A stretch of DNA of 64,000 bases from Acidovorax sp. GBBC 1281 (GCF_028473645.1 NZ_CP097269.1:2374001-2438000), one strand, 5' to 3'; counted from the stretch's first letter, positions 46,068-59,279 are shown. The notes: a model not told the origin generated them from the sequence alone. Numbers and translations: made by a program.

Positions 46068-46253
46068 GGGCGGCGGAGCTTAACTGCACGCCGGCTCCAT
46101 GGATGGCGTTCGGCACAAGGCTTGATGCACCTCAAGGCGCTGCAGGGGCCCCGCGCATACGCTCCCTTCATCGCGCTGTTGCGCCTCCCGGCTGCATGGA
46201 GCAGCCCGGCAACGCCAGGCACACGGACCTGTTTTATGAAGAAGGAAGACCTC

Positions 46254-46706
46254 ATGGCAAACCACTGGAAATTCGCGGCGCTGGCCCTGGTATTGGCGGC
46301 TGGCCCCACCTGGGCCGCCGACTGCACGGCCGAGATCGAAGGCAACGATGCGATGCAATTCAACAAGGCGACCCTCGCGGTGCCGCAAAGCTGCAAGCAA
46401 TTCACCGTCAAGCTCAAGCACGTGGGCAAGCTTCCCAAGACCGCCATGGGCCACAACTGGGTGCTGAGCAAGGCCGCCGACCTGCAGGCCGTGGCCACGG
46501 ATGTCATCGCTGCCGGGGCCGCCAAGAACTACGTGAAGGACGCGGACGCCCGGGTGATCGCGCACACCAAGATCGTGGGCGGCGGCGAGAGCGATTCGGT
46601 GACGTTCTCCACCCAGGCGCTCAAGGCCGGCGAGTCCTATGCCTATTTCTGCTCCTTTCCCGGCCATTCCGCGCTGATGAAGGGCACGCTGACCCTGGCG
46701 AAATAA
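46254..46706 (+). CDS. azu: Azurin (blue copper electron carrier)
   Basis: A 150-residue exported cupredoxin. A 21-residue signal peptide ends PTWA. In mature numbering the copper ligands are Gly45, His46, Cys112, His117 and Met121 (MGHNWV and [10 protein letters not shown]), plus the Cys3-Cys26 disulfide. It shuttles electrons in the periplasm, for example to nitrite reductase or peroxidase. The ATG at 46254 has GAAGGAAG upstream. A terminator follows. Confidence 0.96.
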   Translation: MANHWKFAALALVLAAGPTWAADCTAEIEGNDAMQFNKATLAVPQSCKQFTVKLKHVGKLPKTAMGHNWVLSKAADLQAVATDVIAAGAAKNYVKDADARVIAHTKIVGGGESDSVTFSTQALKAGESYAYFCSFPGHSALMKGTLTLAK

Positions 46707-46743
46707 CCTTCCGCCACCCGGTGTTGTCGCCGGTTGCATACAG

Positions 46744-46771
46744 AGGGGCCCCTTTTAAGCGGCCCCTTTTT
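46744..46771 (+). terminator. Terminator of azurin
   Basis: Stem AGGGGCC / GGCCCCT with a 10-nt loop followed by five T. Confidence 0.75.
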
Positions 46772-46837
46772 CGTTGACACGAAACAGTCACCCCGCCGCC
46801 ATACGCTGGCGGCAACCCCGCATGAAAAGGACCCGCC

Positions 46838-47059
46838 ATGCTTGCCGCTGCGCTGACCCACGTGATGAACGCCATGGTGTTTCCCGCTGCCCTGGCCGGC
46901 GCCAACGGGCCGGGCCGCGTGGAGGAGGGCGCCTTGGCCGCTGCCGTGGTCGCTATTCCTACCGCCTGGACCGCCAGAGCCACCGAACTGCACTCGCCCT
47001 ACGGCGAGCCACCCGCACCGGATCTGGACCAGCGGGTGCGTGCCTCCGGCGAATGGTGA
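46838..47059 (+). CDS. Short hypothetical protein
   Basis: A 73-residue reading frame (MLAAALTHVMNAMVFPAALA ... ASGEW) with AAAGGA seven bases before its ATG. Its N-terminus is hydrophobic but not a clear signal peptide, and no domain is recognised. It sits between azurin and ygiQ in a 520-bp stretch otherwise free of genes. A TTGACA hexamer lies near 46774. It could be a real small gene or noise. Confidence 0.35.
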   Translation: MLAAALTHVMNAMVFPAALAGANGPGRVEEGALAAAVVAIPTAWTARATELHSPYGEPPAPDLDQRVRASGEW

Positions 47060-47226
47060 CGGGTCTATCGGGGTCCGCCACGCCGCGCACCGAGGCCGCC
47101 GCCAGGCCGCTCGCCACCCGCAGCTAAGCCCCTGCGGCGCAGGGCGCGGGCACGCGCCTTGGCCTTCGGTTTCGACAGGAAAGGCCCGAAAGCCTAAAAT
47201 CGCGGCTTCCCCACGCCTTGCCCTCC

Positions 47227-49662
<2,436 letters not shown>

Positions 49663-52356
49663 GCCCTCCGGCGGCGCCGCGCCCGGCCCGACCGCCGGGG
49701 CCGTGCCCTGGACGGCGGCCCGGGGCATCGGTTCCGGGCGGCTGATGGCATGGCCTTGCGCATGGTCCACGCCCATGGCGCGCAGCGCCTCCACGATGGC
49801 TGGCGTCTCGGCGAACTCGGCGATCGTCTGCTTGCCCATTACGTGGCCGATGTGGTTGATCATCTCCACCATCGCCCGGTTGGCTGGGTCCTCCAGCATG
49901 TCGCGCACCAGCGCGCCGTCGATCTTGAGGTAGTCCACCGGCAGGTGCCGCAGGTAAGTGAACGAAGACATGCCGGCGCCGAAGTCGTCCAGCGCGAAAT
50001 GGCAGCCCTGCTGCTTGAGCTCGCGGATCAGGCGGATCGCATTGGGCAGGTGGGCGATCGCCGCGGTCTCGGTCACCTCGAAGCACAGCTGGTTGGCCTG
50101 CACGCCGTAGCGGGCCATCTGGTCGCGCAGGTACTCCAGCAGGCTTTCGTCGCCCACGCTGGTGCCGGACAGGTTGATGGCGCACAGCGTGATGGGCCGC
50201 TCCTGCGGCTGCCGGCGGCGCTCGGCCAGCGCGGCGAAAGTGTGCTCGACCACCCAGCGGTCCAGGGCCTGCGCGAGGCCGAAGCGTTCCGCGGCCGGCA
50301 CGAATTCGCCGGGGAAGATCGCCTGGCCGCCTTCCCCCTGAAGGCGCAGCAGCACCTCCACATGCACACCGCCGTCGCCCGGTGCCCGCAGCGGGGCGAT
50401 CTCCTGCGTGTAGAGCTGAAAGCGGTCCTGCTCCAGCGCCTGGCGGATGCGCTGCACCCAGTGCATGTCGTCCAGGTGGCGCGACATGGCCGCGTCCTGT
50501 GGCTGGTAGACGTAGACCGTGTTGCGACCGCGCTCCTTGGCACCGTAGCAGGCCATGTCGGCCACGCGCAGCACCTCCTGCAGGCTGGTGAGGTCGGCCG
50601 TCAGGTGCACAAGGCCGATGCTCAGGCCGGTGCGCAGGGTGCGGGCGCCCCAGGGCAGGCGCAACTCCTGCGCGTGGTGGCGGATCTGCTCTGCGATCCG
50701 CTCGGCCACCTCCTGGGGACAATCGTGCAGCAGCACGCCGAATTCGTCGCCGCCCAGCCGCGCCAGCGTGTCGCCCTCTCGCAGGCCGCGTTGCAGCATG
50801 CGGCAGACCTCGCGCAGCATCTCGTCGCCCGCGGGGTGGCCGCAGGTGTCGTTGATCACCTTGAACTGGTCCAGATCGATGTACAGCAACGCGCCCGCCA
50901 CCTCGGAGGGCCGCGGCCGCGCCAGCATCTGGCCCAGGCGCCGCTCGAACTCGCGCCGGTTCACCAGGCCGGTGAGCGTGTCGTGGCTGGCCTGCCAAGC
51001 AAGCTGCTCCAGATACTGCTGCTCGCGCGTCACGTCGTGCAGCACCAGCACGGCGCCCGCCAGTTGGCCCTGGTTCATCAGCGGCGATCCCACCAGCGTG
51101 ACGGGGACGGTGCTGGCGTCCGGCCGCACGATGCGGTGCGGGTGTTCGTCGTGCAGCCCGACGGTGCCGTGCAGCGCGCGTTCGAGCAGTTGGGCGATGC
51201 TCCCGTGCGGGGCGGGTGGCTCGGCGTTGCCGGTGGCCTTGGCGCCGTCGTGGGGGCCCGTGTGCAGCAGCTGCGCCAGCGGCATGCCCAGGCTGTCCTG
51301 GCCGGAGCGGGCCAGCAGGTTTTCCGCCGCGGGATTCATGTAGCGCACGTTGCCGTGCAGGTCGGTGGTGACGATGCCGTCGCCGATGGCCGCCAGGGTG
51401 GTGTGCGCCTGTTCGCGCTCGGCTTCCAGAATAGCTTCCACCTGGCGGCGCTGCCCCATCAACTGGCGGGTGTGGGCCAGGGTGAGGGCGATCAGCGCCA
51501 GCACCGTGGCCACGTTCAGCCACAGCAGCCAGCCCATGATGCGCCGCGAACTGTCGCCCATCGCCGCGCTGAAGTCGGTGGCGGCCGGCGTGACGCCGAC
51601 GTCGATCTCATCGACCAGGCGCTGCCAGCGCTGCACCATGTCCGGCGTCACGCCGCCGGCCACGTACCCCGCCCGGATCTCACGCGACAGGGCGTCCAGC
51701 CGCTGCAGGTATTCGTCGCCCAGCATCCAGTGCCGGATGGGCTCGCGCAGGATGTCGTGGTCCCGGAACAGGCGCAGCATCCAGATCAGCCCCGTGAGGT
51801 CGCTCGGGTGGTTGCCCCCGCGCAGGAGGGCTTCGCGGGCGCCGGCCACATCGGGCTCGGGGGCCTCGATCAGCAGCCGCGCCTCGCGGTCGGCCAGCGG
51901 AATCTGCAAGGCCTGGTGGAACTGCTCGTACAGGCGGCCCTCGCCGGTGACGACGTATTGGCCCAGGTGGTGAATGGCGTCCTTCTGGCCCTTGGTCCAT
52001 TGGCTTTCGCCCGCGACGAACGCGCGCACGGTGGACAGCACGTACAGGCTGGCGGAGGCCACGACGGCCTGCAGGATCAGGATGGCAATGAAGGGGCCGG
52101 TGAGGCCGGACGTCCACGGGCGCCGACGGTTTCCTTGCGGGGGAGTCGGCGCGTCCATGCAGTCACCAGGAAGGAATGGGGACGTTCGCCGGCGCGCGGC
52201 GAAGGTCCTGCGGCAGGACCATGCCCGGCGCTCCCATCGCGAAGGGGAGGCATCGGGCAGACGACGCAGGGAGGCAGGCCATGGCGAACTATATCGGCAG
52301 GGGCGCCAAAGTCCAAGGCGCCGGTCCGGTCACGTTTCGGCTTGCTGCCCTGCCTG

Positions 52357-52773
52357 TCAAGGCACAGGCTGCGGAATCAGGTCCTCGATGATGAGCCGGC
52401 GGTAGTAGAAGGCGGCTTGCGCACCGTGTGGCTCTAGAGCGGCCTGCAGGGTTTCCGCATCGTCGTCGTCGCCCACCTTGACCAGCAGGCCATGGTGCCC
52501 GGCCGCGGCCAGGTCGGAGATGCGGCGAACGATGGTGCCCTCCGCGCCCACCGAGGGCAGGGGAGTGTCGGCATTGCCCAGCGTGCGCACCACGTGCTGC
52601 AGGATGGCGTCCGGCGTGGCGTGGGAGATGTCGGTGCGTTCGCCGTCGGCCCCCAGGGCTTCGGCGGCATCGCGGGCGTGGGCCTCGTCGGGAAAGAGGG
52701 CGAAGACATGGCCGGTGGGGTAGAAGGTGCCGGCCGAGGACGTCATGTCCGGGTCGAGGACGAAGGGCTTCAT
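52357..52773 (-). CDS. Hypothetical protein
   Basis: A 138-residue protein (MKPFVLDPDMTSSAGTFYPT ... IEDLIPQPVP). No signal peptide or TM segment. It has an alpha/beta pattern and a stretch HVFALFPDEAHARDAAEALGA typical of small compact folds. It may resemble the DUF1269/GlsB-type ferredoxin-like region (GHVFALFPDEAHARDA), but I do not recognise it firmly. It stands alone, separated from its neighbours by about 170-200 bp. Confidence 0.65.
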   Translation of the reverse strand: MKPFVLDPDMTSSAGTFYPTGHVFALFPDEAHARDAAEALGADGERTDISHATPDAILQHVVRTLGNADTPLPSVGAEGTIVRRISDLAAAGHHGLLVKVGDDDDAETLQAALEPHGAQAAFYYRRLIIEDLIPQPVP

Positions 52774-52945
52774 GGGGTTCCTCTCGCTGTGGATTCACCG
52801 GCCATTGGGCCCGGGCCCGGACGCCAGCGCTGTAGGGCGGGGCAAGGCCACCGTGTGGGACGCGTCCGAGACGGGCGTGGCCGGGCTGGCGCAGACCCGG
52901 CATCGAAACGGCCTGTGGTGCAATGAAATCGCCGGCATGCCGCTA

Positions 52946-53731
52946 CTAAAAACGTAGCAATATGCCCGACTGATGGACCAGCACCGCGGCCAGCGCGGCG
53001 CAGTGCACGGCCACGGTGAGCCAGTAGACCGCGCGGAACGATGCCTTGCTCGACTTGTGCCGCAGCCACTGCTGTGCCCACCACGCGGCCGGCCAGCCGC
53101 CCAGCACGGCGAGCAGATGCAGTCGCTGTTCGCTGGTGCGCCATCCCCCGCTGCGTGCGGCGTCCTTGTCGCTGGCATACACGGCGAAGGTCACCACGTT
53201 GACGGCCACCAGGGCCGCCAGCCATCCCGTGGAGATTCGCTGCGTCCAGACGCCCCAGGCCACGAGCGCCAGCCACGCGACCATCCACGAATAGGCCACG
53301 CCATGGTTCTCGGAGCGCGCACCGCGCGAAGGGGTGCGCCGCCGGGCCGGTGGCGACGCAGCGGCGCGTGCCTGGGCGCCTGCGCCTCCGGCTGGTCCAC
53401 GCTGGTGGGTTTGCCGGGGCGGTGCGCGGCCAGGATCAGCCCGGGAGGGCGGGTCCGATGCCGGGGACGGGGGGCGCGGTCCGCGTCGCGCCATCAGCTG
53501 AGGACCTCCACCCGCCTGAAACGGCCCGTGGGCGGCCCGCACGGCCATCGCCCGCGGCCCTTTTCCGCCCACGTGGATTTCCTCGTACACCACGGCCAGG
53601 CCGGGCCGCGGCTCCGGTAGACCCTGCAGGTCCCGCGCATGAAAGAACACATCCACGCCCGTATCGCCGCTGCGCAGAAAGCCGAACCCGCGCGTGGCGT
53701 CCCAGCGCAGCACCGTGCCTTGCTTTTGCAT
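52946..53731 (-). CDS. Cold-shock domain fused to DUF1294 membrane domain
   Basis: A 261-residue fusion. Residues about 1-65 form a cold-shock OB fold (GTVLRWDATRGFGFLRSG, DVFFHARDLQG). A Pro/Ala/Arg-rich linker spans about 70-145. The C-terminal DUF1294 domain has four hydrophobic helices and the family segment FAVYASDKDAARSGGWRTSE. The fusion occurs in other proteobacteria. Possibly it ties RNA or DNA binding to the membrane, but the function is unknown. The stop of the upstream CaiB/BaiF gene is only 3 bp before its start. Confidence 0.85.
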   Translation of the reverse strand: MQKQGTVLRWDATRGFGFLRSGDTGVDVFFHARDLQGLPEPRPGLAVVYEEIHVGGKGPRAMAVRAAHGPFQAGGGPQLMARRGPRPPSPASDPPSRADPGRAPPRQTHQRGPAGGAGAQARAAASPPARRRTPSRGARSENHGVAYSWMVAWLALVAWGVWTQRISTGWLAALVAVNVVTFAVYASDKDAARSGGWRTSEQRLHLLAVLGGWPAAWWAQQWLRHKSSKASFRAVYWLTVAVHCAALAAVLVHQSGILLRF

Positions 53732-53734
53732 CGT

Positions 53735-54616
53735 TCAGTCCAGCGTGTGCAGGGGGATGTCCTCTCCCGTGGCCAGCGCGTCGAGCGCGGCGCGCGTCTG
53801 CCCCTGCAAGAACGCTGCGATCGCGGCATGGGTGCCGGGCGCCCGGGGATCGGCCTCTGGCGGCAACCTTGCCGCCCGGGCCAGGCGCGCGAAGAAATGC
53901 GGCTCCAGGGCCGCCACCGCCACCCGCCCGTCGGCGCACGGATAGACCCGGTAGCCCGCATGCGCGCCGCCCACATCGCCATCCGGCAGGGTCAGGCCCC
54001 AGTCGCGCGGCTGGGCCAGCCACTCGGCGGCGTCCGACAGGGCCACGTCGATGCACGTGCCCTGGCCGGACGCGGCGCGCGCCAACTGCACCTGCAGCAC
54101 GGCCTCGCTGGCCATGAGGGCGCCGCCCATGTCGGCATACAGCGTGGGCGGCAACGTGGTGCCGGTGACCAGCCCTGCATCGGCGAGGTAGGTGAGATCG
54201 TGCCCCGGCTCTTCCGCGCGGTTGCCCGGCGCGCCCACGATGCGCACCATCGACAGCAGAGGGTAGCGCGCGTGCAGCGCGTCCCACCCCAGCCCGAGCT
54301 TGGCCAGCGCCGACGGCCGAAACGAGGTGATGAGCACATCGGTGCGCGCCAGTTCCGCCTGCAGCACGGCTTGGCCTGCATCCGTCTTGAGGTGGGCGTG
54401 CACCATGCGGACCTGGGCATGCATCGCCGCGTAGGCGGGCGGGCTGTACATCGCCATCGGGTCCGCGCTGGAATGGCCTTCGGGCGGTGGCGGCTCCAGC
54501 TTCGTGCATTCGGCGCCCAGGCGCTGGCAGCGCAGCAGGGCGGCGGGGCCGGGCAGGTTCAGCGCCAGGCTCAGGAGCCGGACGCCACGCAGGGGCAGCA
54601 GGGAAGGTGCAGTCAT
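53735..54616 (-). CDS. CaiB/BaiF-family CoA transferase (short)
   Basis: A 293-residue family III CoA transferase, shorter than the usual about 400. Family features are GVRLLSLALNLPGPAALLRCQRLGAECTKLEPP, DVLITSFRPSALAKLGLG and the catalytic-Asp region GHDLTYLADAGLV, with GTCIDVALSDAAEWLA. It transfers CoA between carboxylic acids; substrate unknown. The ATG at 54616 starts the conserved part. It is divergent from the dioxygenase gene. Confidence 0.85.
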   Translation of the reverse strand: MTAPSLLPLRGVRLLSLALNLPGPAALLRCQRLGAECTKLEPPPPEGHSSADPMAMYSPPAYAAMHAQVRMVHAHLKTDAGQAVLQAELARTDVLITSFRPSALAKLGLGWDALHARYPLLSMVRIVGAPGNRAEEPGHDLTYLADAGLVTGTTLPPTLYADMGGALMASEAVLQVQLARAASGQGTCIDVALSDAAEWLAQPRDWGLTLPDGDVGGAHAGYRVYPCADGRVAVAALEPHFFARLARAARLPPEADPRAPGTHAAIAAFLQGQTRAALDALATGEDIPLHTLD

Positions 54617-54772
54617 GGGCGGAAGGCGAGGTGAATGCAAAGCGCGGCGCGGGGTGGAACAATGCATGGCCCGGGCCGGGCCGTGGAACCTGGCGAACCG
54701 GCCGGAACTCCGGCCCACCGTGCCGCTCCGTCCCCGCGGTTATACAAAATCCCATTCCATCGCCCCTTTCGC

Positions 54773-55696
54773 ATGCAACGCAGAACGTCCGTGGCCGCCC
54801 TGGCCGGCCTCGCCACCCTTCCCGGAGCTTTCCTCATGTCGCCCTTGTCCAGTGCTGCCACGGCCAACGCCCTGGAGCGGCTCAAGCCCTCGCCGCGCAT
54901 GCCGGTGCTGTTCGTGGGCCACGGCAGTCCGATGAACGCCATCGAGGACAACGCCTGGCGCCGGGCCTGGCAGGCCATGGGCACCGAGTTGCGGGCGCGC
55001 GGCACGCCGCCGCAATTGATCCTGTGCATCTCCGCACACTGGCTCACCCGGGGCGGGTGGCAGCTGACGGGCATGGCCGTCCCGCGCACCATTCACGATT
55101 TCGGCGGGTTTCCGCAGGCGCTGTTCGACCAGCAATACCCCGCGCCGGGCGCACCCGCGGTCGCCGCGGGCCTGGCGGGCGAGTTGCGGGCGCCGGCCAC
55201 GGGACAGCCGCTGGCGGTGGATGCGGGCGAGTGGGGCCTGGACCATGGCACCTGGTCGGTGCTCAAGCCCATGTACCCGGCGGCGGACATCCCCGTGCTG
55301 CAGCTCAGCATGGACTACGGCCGCCCGCCGGCCGAGCACTATGCGCTGGGACGGCAACTGCGCGCCCTGCGCGAGCGCGGCGTGCTCATCGTGGGCAGCG
55401 GCAACATCGTGCACAACCTGCGCGTCACCCGGCGGGGCACGGCGCCCACTGAGGCATACGACTGGGCGGTGGAGTTCGACACCGTGGTGCAGAACCAGAT
55501 CAAGCAGGGCGAGCTGGATGCGCTGCAGCACTTTCAGCGGCTGGGCCCGGTCGCGCAGCAGGCCCATCCCAGCCACGAGCACTACCTGCCGCTCCTGTAT
55601 GCCGCCGCCGCGGCCGATGCGCGCGAAATGCCGCGCTTCTTCAACACGGGCTACCAGTCGGCCTCGATCTCGATGCGGTCGGTGCTGTGGGGTTGA
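54773..55696 (+). CDS. Exported DODA-type extradiol dioxygenase (YgiD-like)
   Basis: A 307-residue class III extradiol dioxygenase-like protein. Likely metal His residues are in LFVGHGSPMNAI, CISAHWLTRGG, GSGNIVHNLR and HPSHEHYLPL. E. coli YgiD (about 262-271) is similar but shorter. Here an N-terminal leader (MQRRTSVAALAGLATLPGAF) with twin Arg precedes the domain, so export is likely. The start at 54773 follows a TATACA-AAAT stretch. A repeat and a strong terminator follow. Confidence 0.85.
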   Translation: MQRRTSVAALAGLATLPGAFLMSPLSSAATANALERLKPSPRMPVLFVGHGSPMNAIEDNAWRRAWQAMGTELRARGTPPQLILCISAHWLTRGGWQLTGMAVPRTIHDFGGFPQALFDQQYPAPGAPAVAAGLAGELRAPATGQPLAVDAGEWGLDHGTWSVLKPMYPAADIPVLQLSMDYGRPPAEHYALGRQLRALRERGVLIVGSGNIVHNLRVTRRGTAPTEAYDWAVEFDTVVQNQIKQGELDALQHFQRLGPVAQQAHPSHEHYLPLLYAAAAADAREMPRFFNTGYQSASISMRSVLWG

Positions 55697-55752
55697 TTGC
55701 TATATAATTTATAGCGATATGCCCTAGAAGATATTGCGCTGGCGGCCTGAAA
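55697..55752 (+). repeat. Dispersed short repeat after the dioxygenase gene
   Basis: Contains the inverted repeat GCTATA / TATAGC, then ATATGCCCTAG, AGATATTGCGCTGG and CGGCCTGAAA. Same pattern as at 34076-34122. Confidence 0.65.
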
Positions 55753-55760
55753 CACCCTTA

Positions 55761-55790
55761 ATAAAAAACCGCCCGAAGGCGGTTTTTTAT
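55761..55790. terminator. Bidirectional terminator between dioxygenase and tyrB
   Basis: A perfect 13-bp stem (ATAAAAAACCGCC / GGCGGTTTTTTAT) with loop CGAA, between convergent genes. Confidence 0.92.
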
Positions 55791-55808
55791 TGGCGGCCGG
55801 GGCAGGGG

Positions 55809-57005
55809 TCACACCACCTTGGCGATCGACTGGCAGACGTAGTCGATGTTCTTGCTGTTGAGCGCGGCCACGCACATGCGGCCGGTGTCCGTGCCGTACA
55901 CACCGAACTCGCTGCGCAGGCGCACCATCTGGTCCTTGGACAGGCCGGAGTAGCTGAACATGCCGATCTGCTGCGTGATGAACGACATGTCCTGCTTCAC
56001 GCCCGCGGCCTTCAGGCCATCGACCAGCTTCTGGCGCATGGCCTTGATGCGCACGCGCATCTCGCCCAGTTCCTTTTCCCACAGCGCGCGCAACTCGGGG
56101 TTGCCCAGCACGGACGCCACCACCGCGCCGCCGTGGATGGGCGGGTTGGAGTAGTTGGTGCGGATGGCGATCTTGAGCTGGCTCAGCACGCGGCCGGCTT
56201 CTTCCTTGTCAGCGCACAGCACCGACAGGCCGCCCACGCGTTCGCCGTACAGGCTGAAGCTCTTGCTGAACGAGGTGGACACGAAGAAATTCAGGCCGGC
56301 GGCGACGAACTTGCCGATCACCGCACCGTCTTCGGCGATGCCGTGGCCGAAGCCCTGGTAGGCCATGTCCAGGAAAGGCGTCAGGCCCTTGGCCTTGACC
56401 ACCGCGATCACCTGGTCCCACTGCTCGGGCGTGATGTCGTAGCCGGTGGGGTTGTGGCAGCAGGCATGCAGCACGACGATGGTGCCGGCCGCGGCCGCGT
56501 TCAGGCTGGCGAGCATGCCGTCGAAGTTGACGCCGCGTTTGGCCGCGTCGTAGTAGGCGTAGGTATCGACCGTGAAGCCGGCGTTGGTGAACAGCGCGCG
56601 GTGGTTTTCCCAGCTGGGGTCGGAAATCAGCACCTTCGCGTCGGGGCTGACCTTCTTCAGGAAGTCGGCGCCGATCTTGAGGCCACCCGTGCCGCCGATG
56701 GCCTGCACCGTGGCCACGCGGCCAGAGGTGACGGGCTCGCTGTCCGCACCGAACACCAGGGCCTTGACCGCGTTGTCATAAGCCACGATGCCGTCGATGG
56801 GCAGGTAGCCGCGGGCGGCGGGCTTTTCCATCATGGCCTTTTCGGCCGCCTGGACACATTGCAGCAGGGGCAGCTTGCCGTTGTCGTCGAAATACACACC
56901 CACGCCCAGATTGACCTTGTGGGGGTTGGTGTCCGCGTTGTATTGCTCATTCAGACCCAGGATCGGGTCGCGGGGGGCCATTTCGACGGCGGTGAACAGA
57001 GACAT
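55809..57005 (-). CDS. tyrB: Aromatic/aspartate aminotransferase
   Basis: A 398-residue class I PLP aminotransferase. MSLFTAVEMAPRDPILGLNE is the usual start; PLP Lys lies in STSFSKSFSLYGERVGGL; other family segments are CCHNPTGYDITPEQW and FLDMAYQGFGHG. The type transfers amino groups between aspartate or aromatic amino acids and 2-oxoglutarate. Whether aspartate or aromatic acids are preferred is not visible. A long open frame extends upstream of 57005 but is only the shadow of uvrB. Confidence 0.93.
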   Translation of the reverse strand: MSLFTAVEMAPRDPILGLNEQYNADTNPHKVNLGVGVYFDDNGKLPLLQCVQAAEKAMMEKPAARGYLPIDGIVAYDNAVKALVFGADSEPVTSGRVATVQAIGGTGGLKIGADFLKKVSPDAKVLISDPSWENHRALFTNAGFTVDTYAYYDAAKRGVNFDGMLASLNAAAAGTIVVLHACCHNPTGYDITPEQWDQVIAVVKAKGLTPFLDMAYQGFGHGIAEDGAVIGKFVAAGLNFFVSTSFSKSFSLYGERVGGLSVLCADKEEAGRVLSQLKIAIRTNYSNPPIHGGAVVASVLGNPELRALWEKELGEMRVRIKAMRQKLVDGLKAAGVKQDMSFITQQIGMFSYSGLSKDQMVRLRSEFGVYGTDTGRMCVAALNSKNIDYVCQSIAKVV

Positions 57006-57089
57006 TGAATAGTCCTTGGAGGTTGGAAAACTGACGTTGCGCCCCAAGCTGCGATAGGCTTTCGGGTCAACCGCCGATTTTAGCGGCCC

Positions 57090-59195
57090 ATGCAAGCGAG
57101 TCGCCCCCACACCATGCACCCAGTCATCACCGAACCCGTGATCGGCCAGTTCGTCAGCTTCGCGGACTCGCCGTTCGAGCTGTACCAGCCCTATCCCCCA
57201 GCGGGCGACCAGCCCGAGGCCATCGAAAAGCTCGTGGAAGGGATCAAGGACGGCGAGGTCTTCCAGACCCTGTTGGGGGTGACCGGCTCCGGCAAAACGT
57301 TCACCATGGCCAACGTGATCGCGCGGATGGGGCGTCCGGCCATCGTTTTCGCGCCCAACAAGACCCTGGCCGCCCAGCTCTACAGCGAGTTCCGCGAGTT
57401 CTTCCCGAAGAACGCCGTGGAGTATTTCGTGAGCTATTACGACTATTACCAGCCCGAAGCCTATGTGCCGCAGCGCGATCTCTTCATCGAGAAGGATTCC
57501 GCGATCAACGAGCACATCGAGCAGATGCGCCTGTCGTGCACCAAAAGCCTGATGGAGCGGCGCGATGTGGTGATCGTCGCCACCGTGTCCGCCATCTACG
57601 GCATCGGCGAGCCCGAAAGCTACCACCGCATGGTGATGACGCTGCGCGTGGGCGACAAGCTCAGCCAGCGCGACGTGATCGGGCAGTTGATCCGCATGCA
57701 GTACCAGCGCAACGAGCAGGACTTCAGCCGCGGCAAGTTCCGCGTGCGCGGCGACACCATCGACGTGTTTCCGGCCGAGCACTCCGAGCTGGCGATCCGC
57801 ATCGAGCTGTTCGACGACGAGATCGAGAGCCTGCAGCTGTTCGACCCGCTCACCGGGCGCGTCAAGCAGAAGATCCCGCGCTTCACGGTATACCCGAGCA
57901 GCCACTACGTGACCCCGCGCGACAAGGTGCTGACGGCGGTGGAGACCATCAAGCTCGAACTGGCCGAGCGCCTGGGGCAGTTCGTGTCCGAAGGCAAGCT
58001 GGTGGAAGCGCAGCGGCTGGAGCAGCGCACCCGGTTCGACCTGGAGATGCTCAGCGAAGTCGGGCACTGCAAGGGCATCGAGAACTACACCCGCCACCTG
58101 TCGGGCGCTGCGCCGGGCGATCCGCCCAGCACCCTGACGGACTACCTGCCCAGCGATGCGCTCATGTTCCTGGACGAGAGCCACCAGATGATCGGTCAGC
58201 TCAACGCCATGTACAGCGGAGACCGGTCCCGCAAGACCACGCTGGTCGAGTACGGCTTCCGGCTGCCGTCCGCGCTGGACAACCGCCCGCTCAAGTTTGA
58301 GGAATTCGAGACGCGCATGCGCCAGGTGATCTTCGTGTCCGCGACACCGGCCGACTACGAAAAGACCCATTCCGGCCAGGTGGTGGACCAGGTGGTGCGC
58401 CCCACCGGGCTGATCGATCCCGAGGTCGAAGTGCGCCCCGCCACCCACCAGGTGGACGACGTGCTGCAGGAGATTCGCATCCGCGTGGACAAAGCCGAGC
58501 GCGTGCTCATCACCACGCTGACCAAGCGGATGGCCGAGCAGTTGACCGATTACCTGAGCGACAACGGCGTGAAGGTGCGTTATCTGCACTCGGACATCGA
58601 CACAGTCGAGCGCGTGGAAATCATCCGCGACCTGCGGCTGGGCGCGTTCGACGTGCTGGTGGGGATCAACCTGCTGCGAGAGGGGCTGGACATTCCCGAG
58701 GTGTCGCTGGTGGCGATCCTCGACGCCGACAAGGAAGGCTTCCTGCGGGCCGAGCGCAGCTTGATCCAGACCATCGGGCGCGCCGCGCGCAATCTGAACG
58801 GCAAGGCCATCCTCTACGCCGATCGGGTGACCGAGTCCATGAAAAAAGCCATCGGCGAAACGGAACGCCGGCGCATCAAGCAGATCGCACACAACGAGGA
58901 AAAGGGAATCACCCCCCGCAGCATCGTCAAGCAGGTGAGGGACCTGATCGACGGGGTGTACAGCGAGAAGGCCGGGAAGGACGCCGAGCGGCTGGAGCAG
59001 GAATCGATGCGCCGCGCCCAGGTGGAAGACATGTCCGAAAAGGACGTGGCCCGGGAAATCAAGCGGCTGGAAAAGCTCATGCTGGAGCATGCCCGCAATC
59101 TGGAGTTCGAACAGGCGGCCCGTGTGCGGGACCAATTGGGCCAGTTGAAATCGCAGGCGTTCGGGGCCTCCGGGGGCGACCAGGTAGCGCTGTAA
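57090..59195 (+). CDS. uvrB: UvrABC excinuclease subunit B
   Basis: A protein of about 700 residues (673 in E. coli). Walker A GVTGSGKT at 63-70, DExx-type [11 protein letters not shown] near residue 361, helicase motifs VFVSATP, and [28 protein letters not shown]-terminal UVR motif ([21 protein letters not shown]) completes it. It loads onto damaged DNA with UvrA and cuts with UvrC. An ATG at 57114 is an alternative start. No LexA box matching those at lexA is seen upstream, so it may not be SOS-regulated here. Confidence 0.96.
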   Translation: MQASRPHTMHPVITEPVIGQFVSFADSPFELYQPYPPAGDQPEAIEKLVEGIKDGEVFQTLLGVTGSGKTFTMANVIARMGRPAIVFAPNKTLAAQLYSEFREFFPKNAVEYFVSYYDYYQPEAYVPQRDLFIEKDSAINEHIEQMRLSCTKSLMERRDVVIVATVSAIYGIGEPESYHRMVMTLRVGDKLSQRDVIGQLIRMQYQRNEQDFSRGKFRVRGDTIDVFPAEHSELAIRIELFDDEIESLQLFDPLTGRVKQKIPRFTVYPSSHYVTPRDKVLTAVETIKLELAERLGQFVSEGKLVEAQRLEQRTRFDLEMLSEVGHCKGIENYTRHLSGAAPGDPPSTLTDYLPSDALMFLDESHQMIGQLNAMYSGDRSRKTTLVEYGFRLPSALDNRPLKFEEFETRMRQVIFVSATPADYEKTHSGQVVDQVVRPTGLIDPEVEVRPATHQVDDVLQEIRIRVDKAERVLITTLTKRMAEQLTDYLSDNGVKVRYLHSDIDTVERVEIIRDLRLGAFDVLVGINLLREGLDIPEVSLVAILDADKEGFLRAERSLIQTIGRAARNLNGKAILYADRVTESMKKAIGETERRRIKQIAHNEEKGITPRSIVKQVRDLIDGVYSEKAGKDAERLEQESMRRAQVEDMSEKDVAREIKRLEKLMLEHARNLEFEQAARVRDQLGQLKSQAFGASGGDQVAL

Positions 59196-59243
59196 TGGCC
59201 AAGTTGGCGACGGTTGGGGAGAAAAGGTGACTGATGGGTTTTG

Positions 59244-59279
59244 TTACCCGACAAAAACAATAGGGATTTGTGCTATACT
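59244..59279 (+). promoter_or_regulatory. isc operon promoter with likely IscR type 1 site
   Basis: A -10 element TATACT at 59274-59279, preceded by TG (TGTGC). A 25-bp stretch at 59244-59268 agrees at 19 of 25 positions with the E. coli IscR type 1 consensus, including CCCGAC and AAAAC. It overlaps the expected -35, which would let [2Fe-2S]-IscR repress the operon. The -35 itself is weak. Confidence 0.55.

Noticed and set aside
49750..52437. 895-codon plus-strand frame
   Set aside because: Antisense shadow of the GGDEF-EAL gene. It has no family motif and is very His/Gln-rich.
57006..59135. Long open extension upstream of the aminotransferase start
   Set aside because: It runs antisense through uvrB. 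The aminotransferase family start is at 57005.
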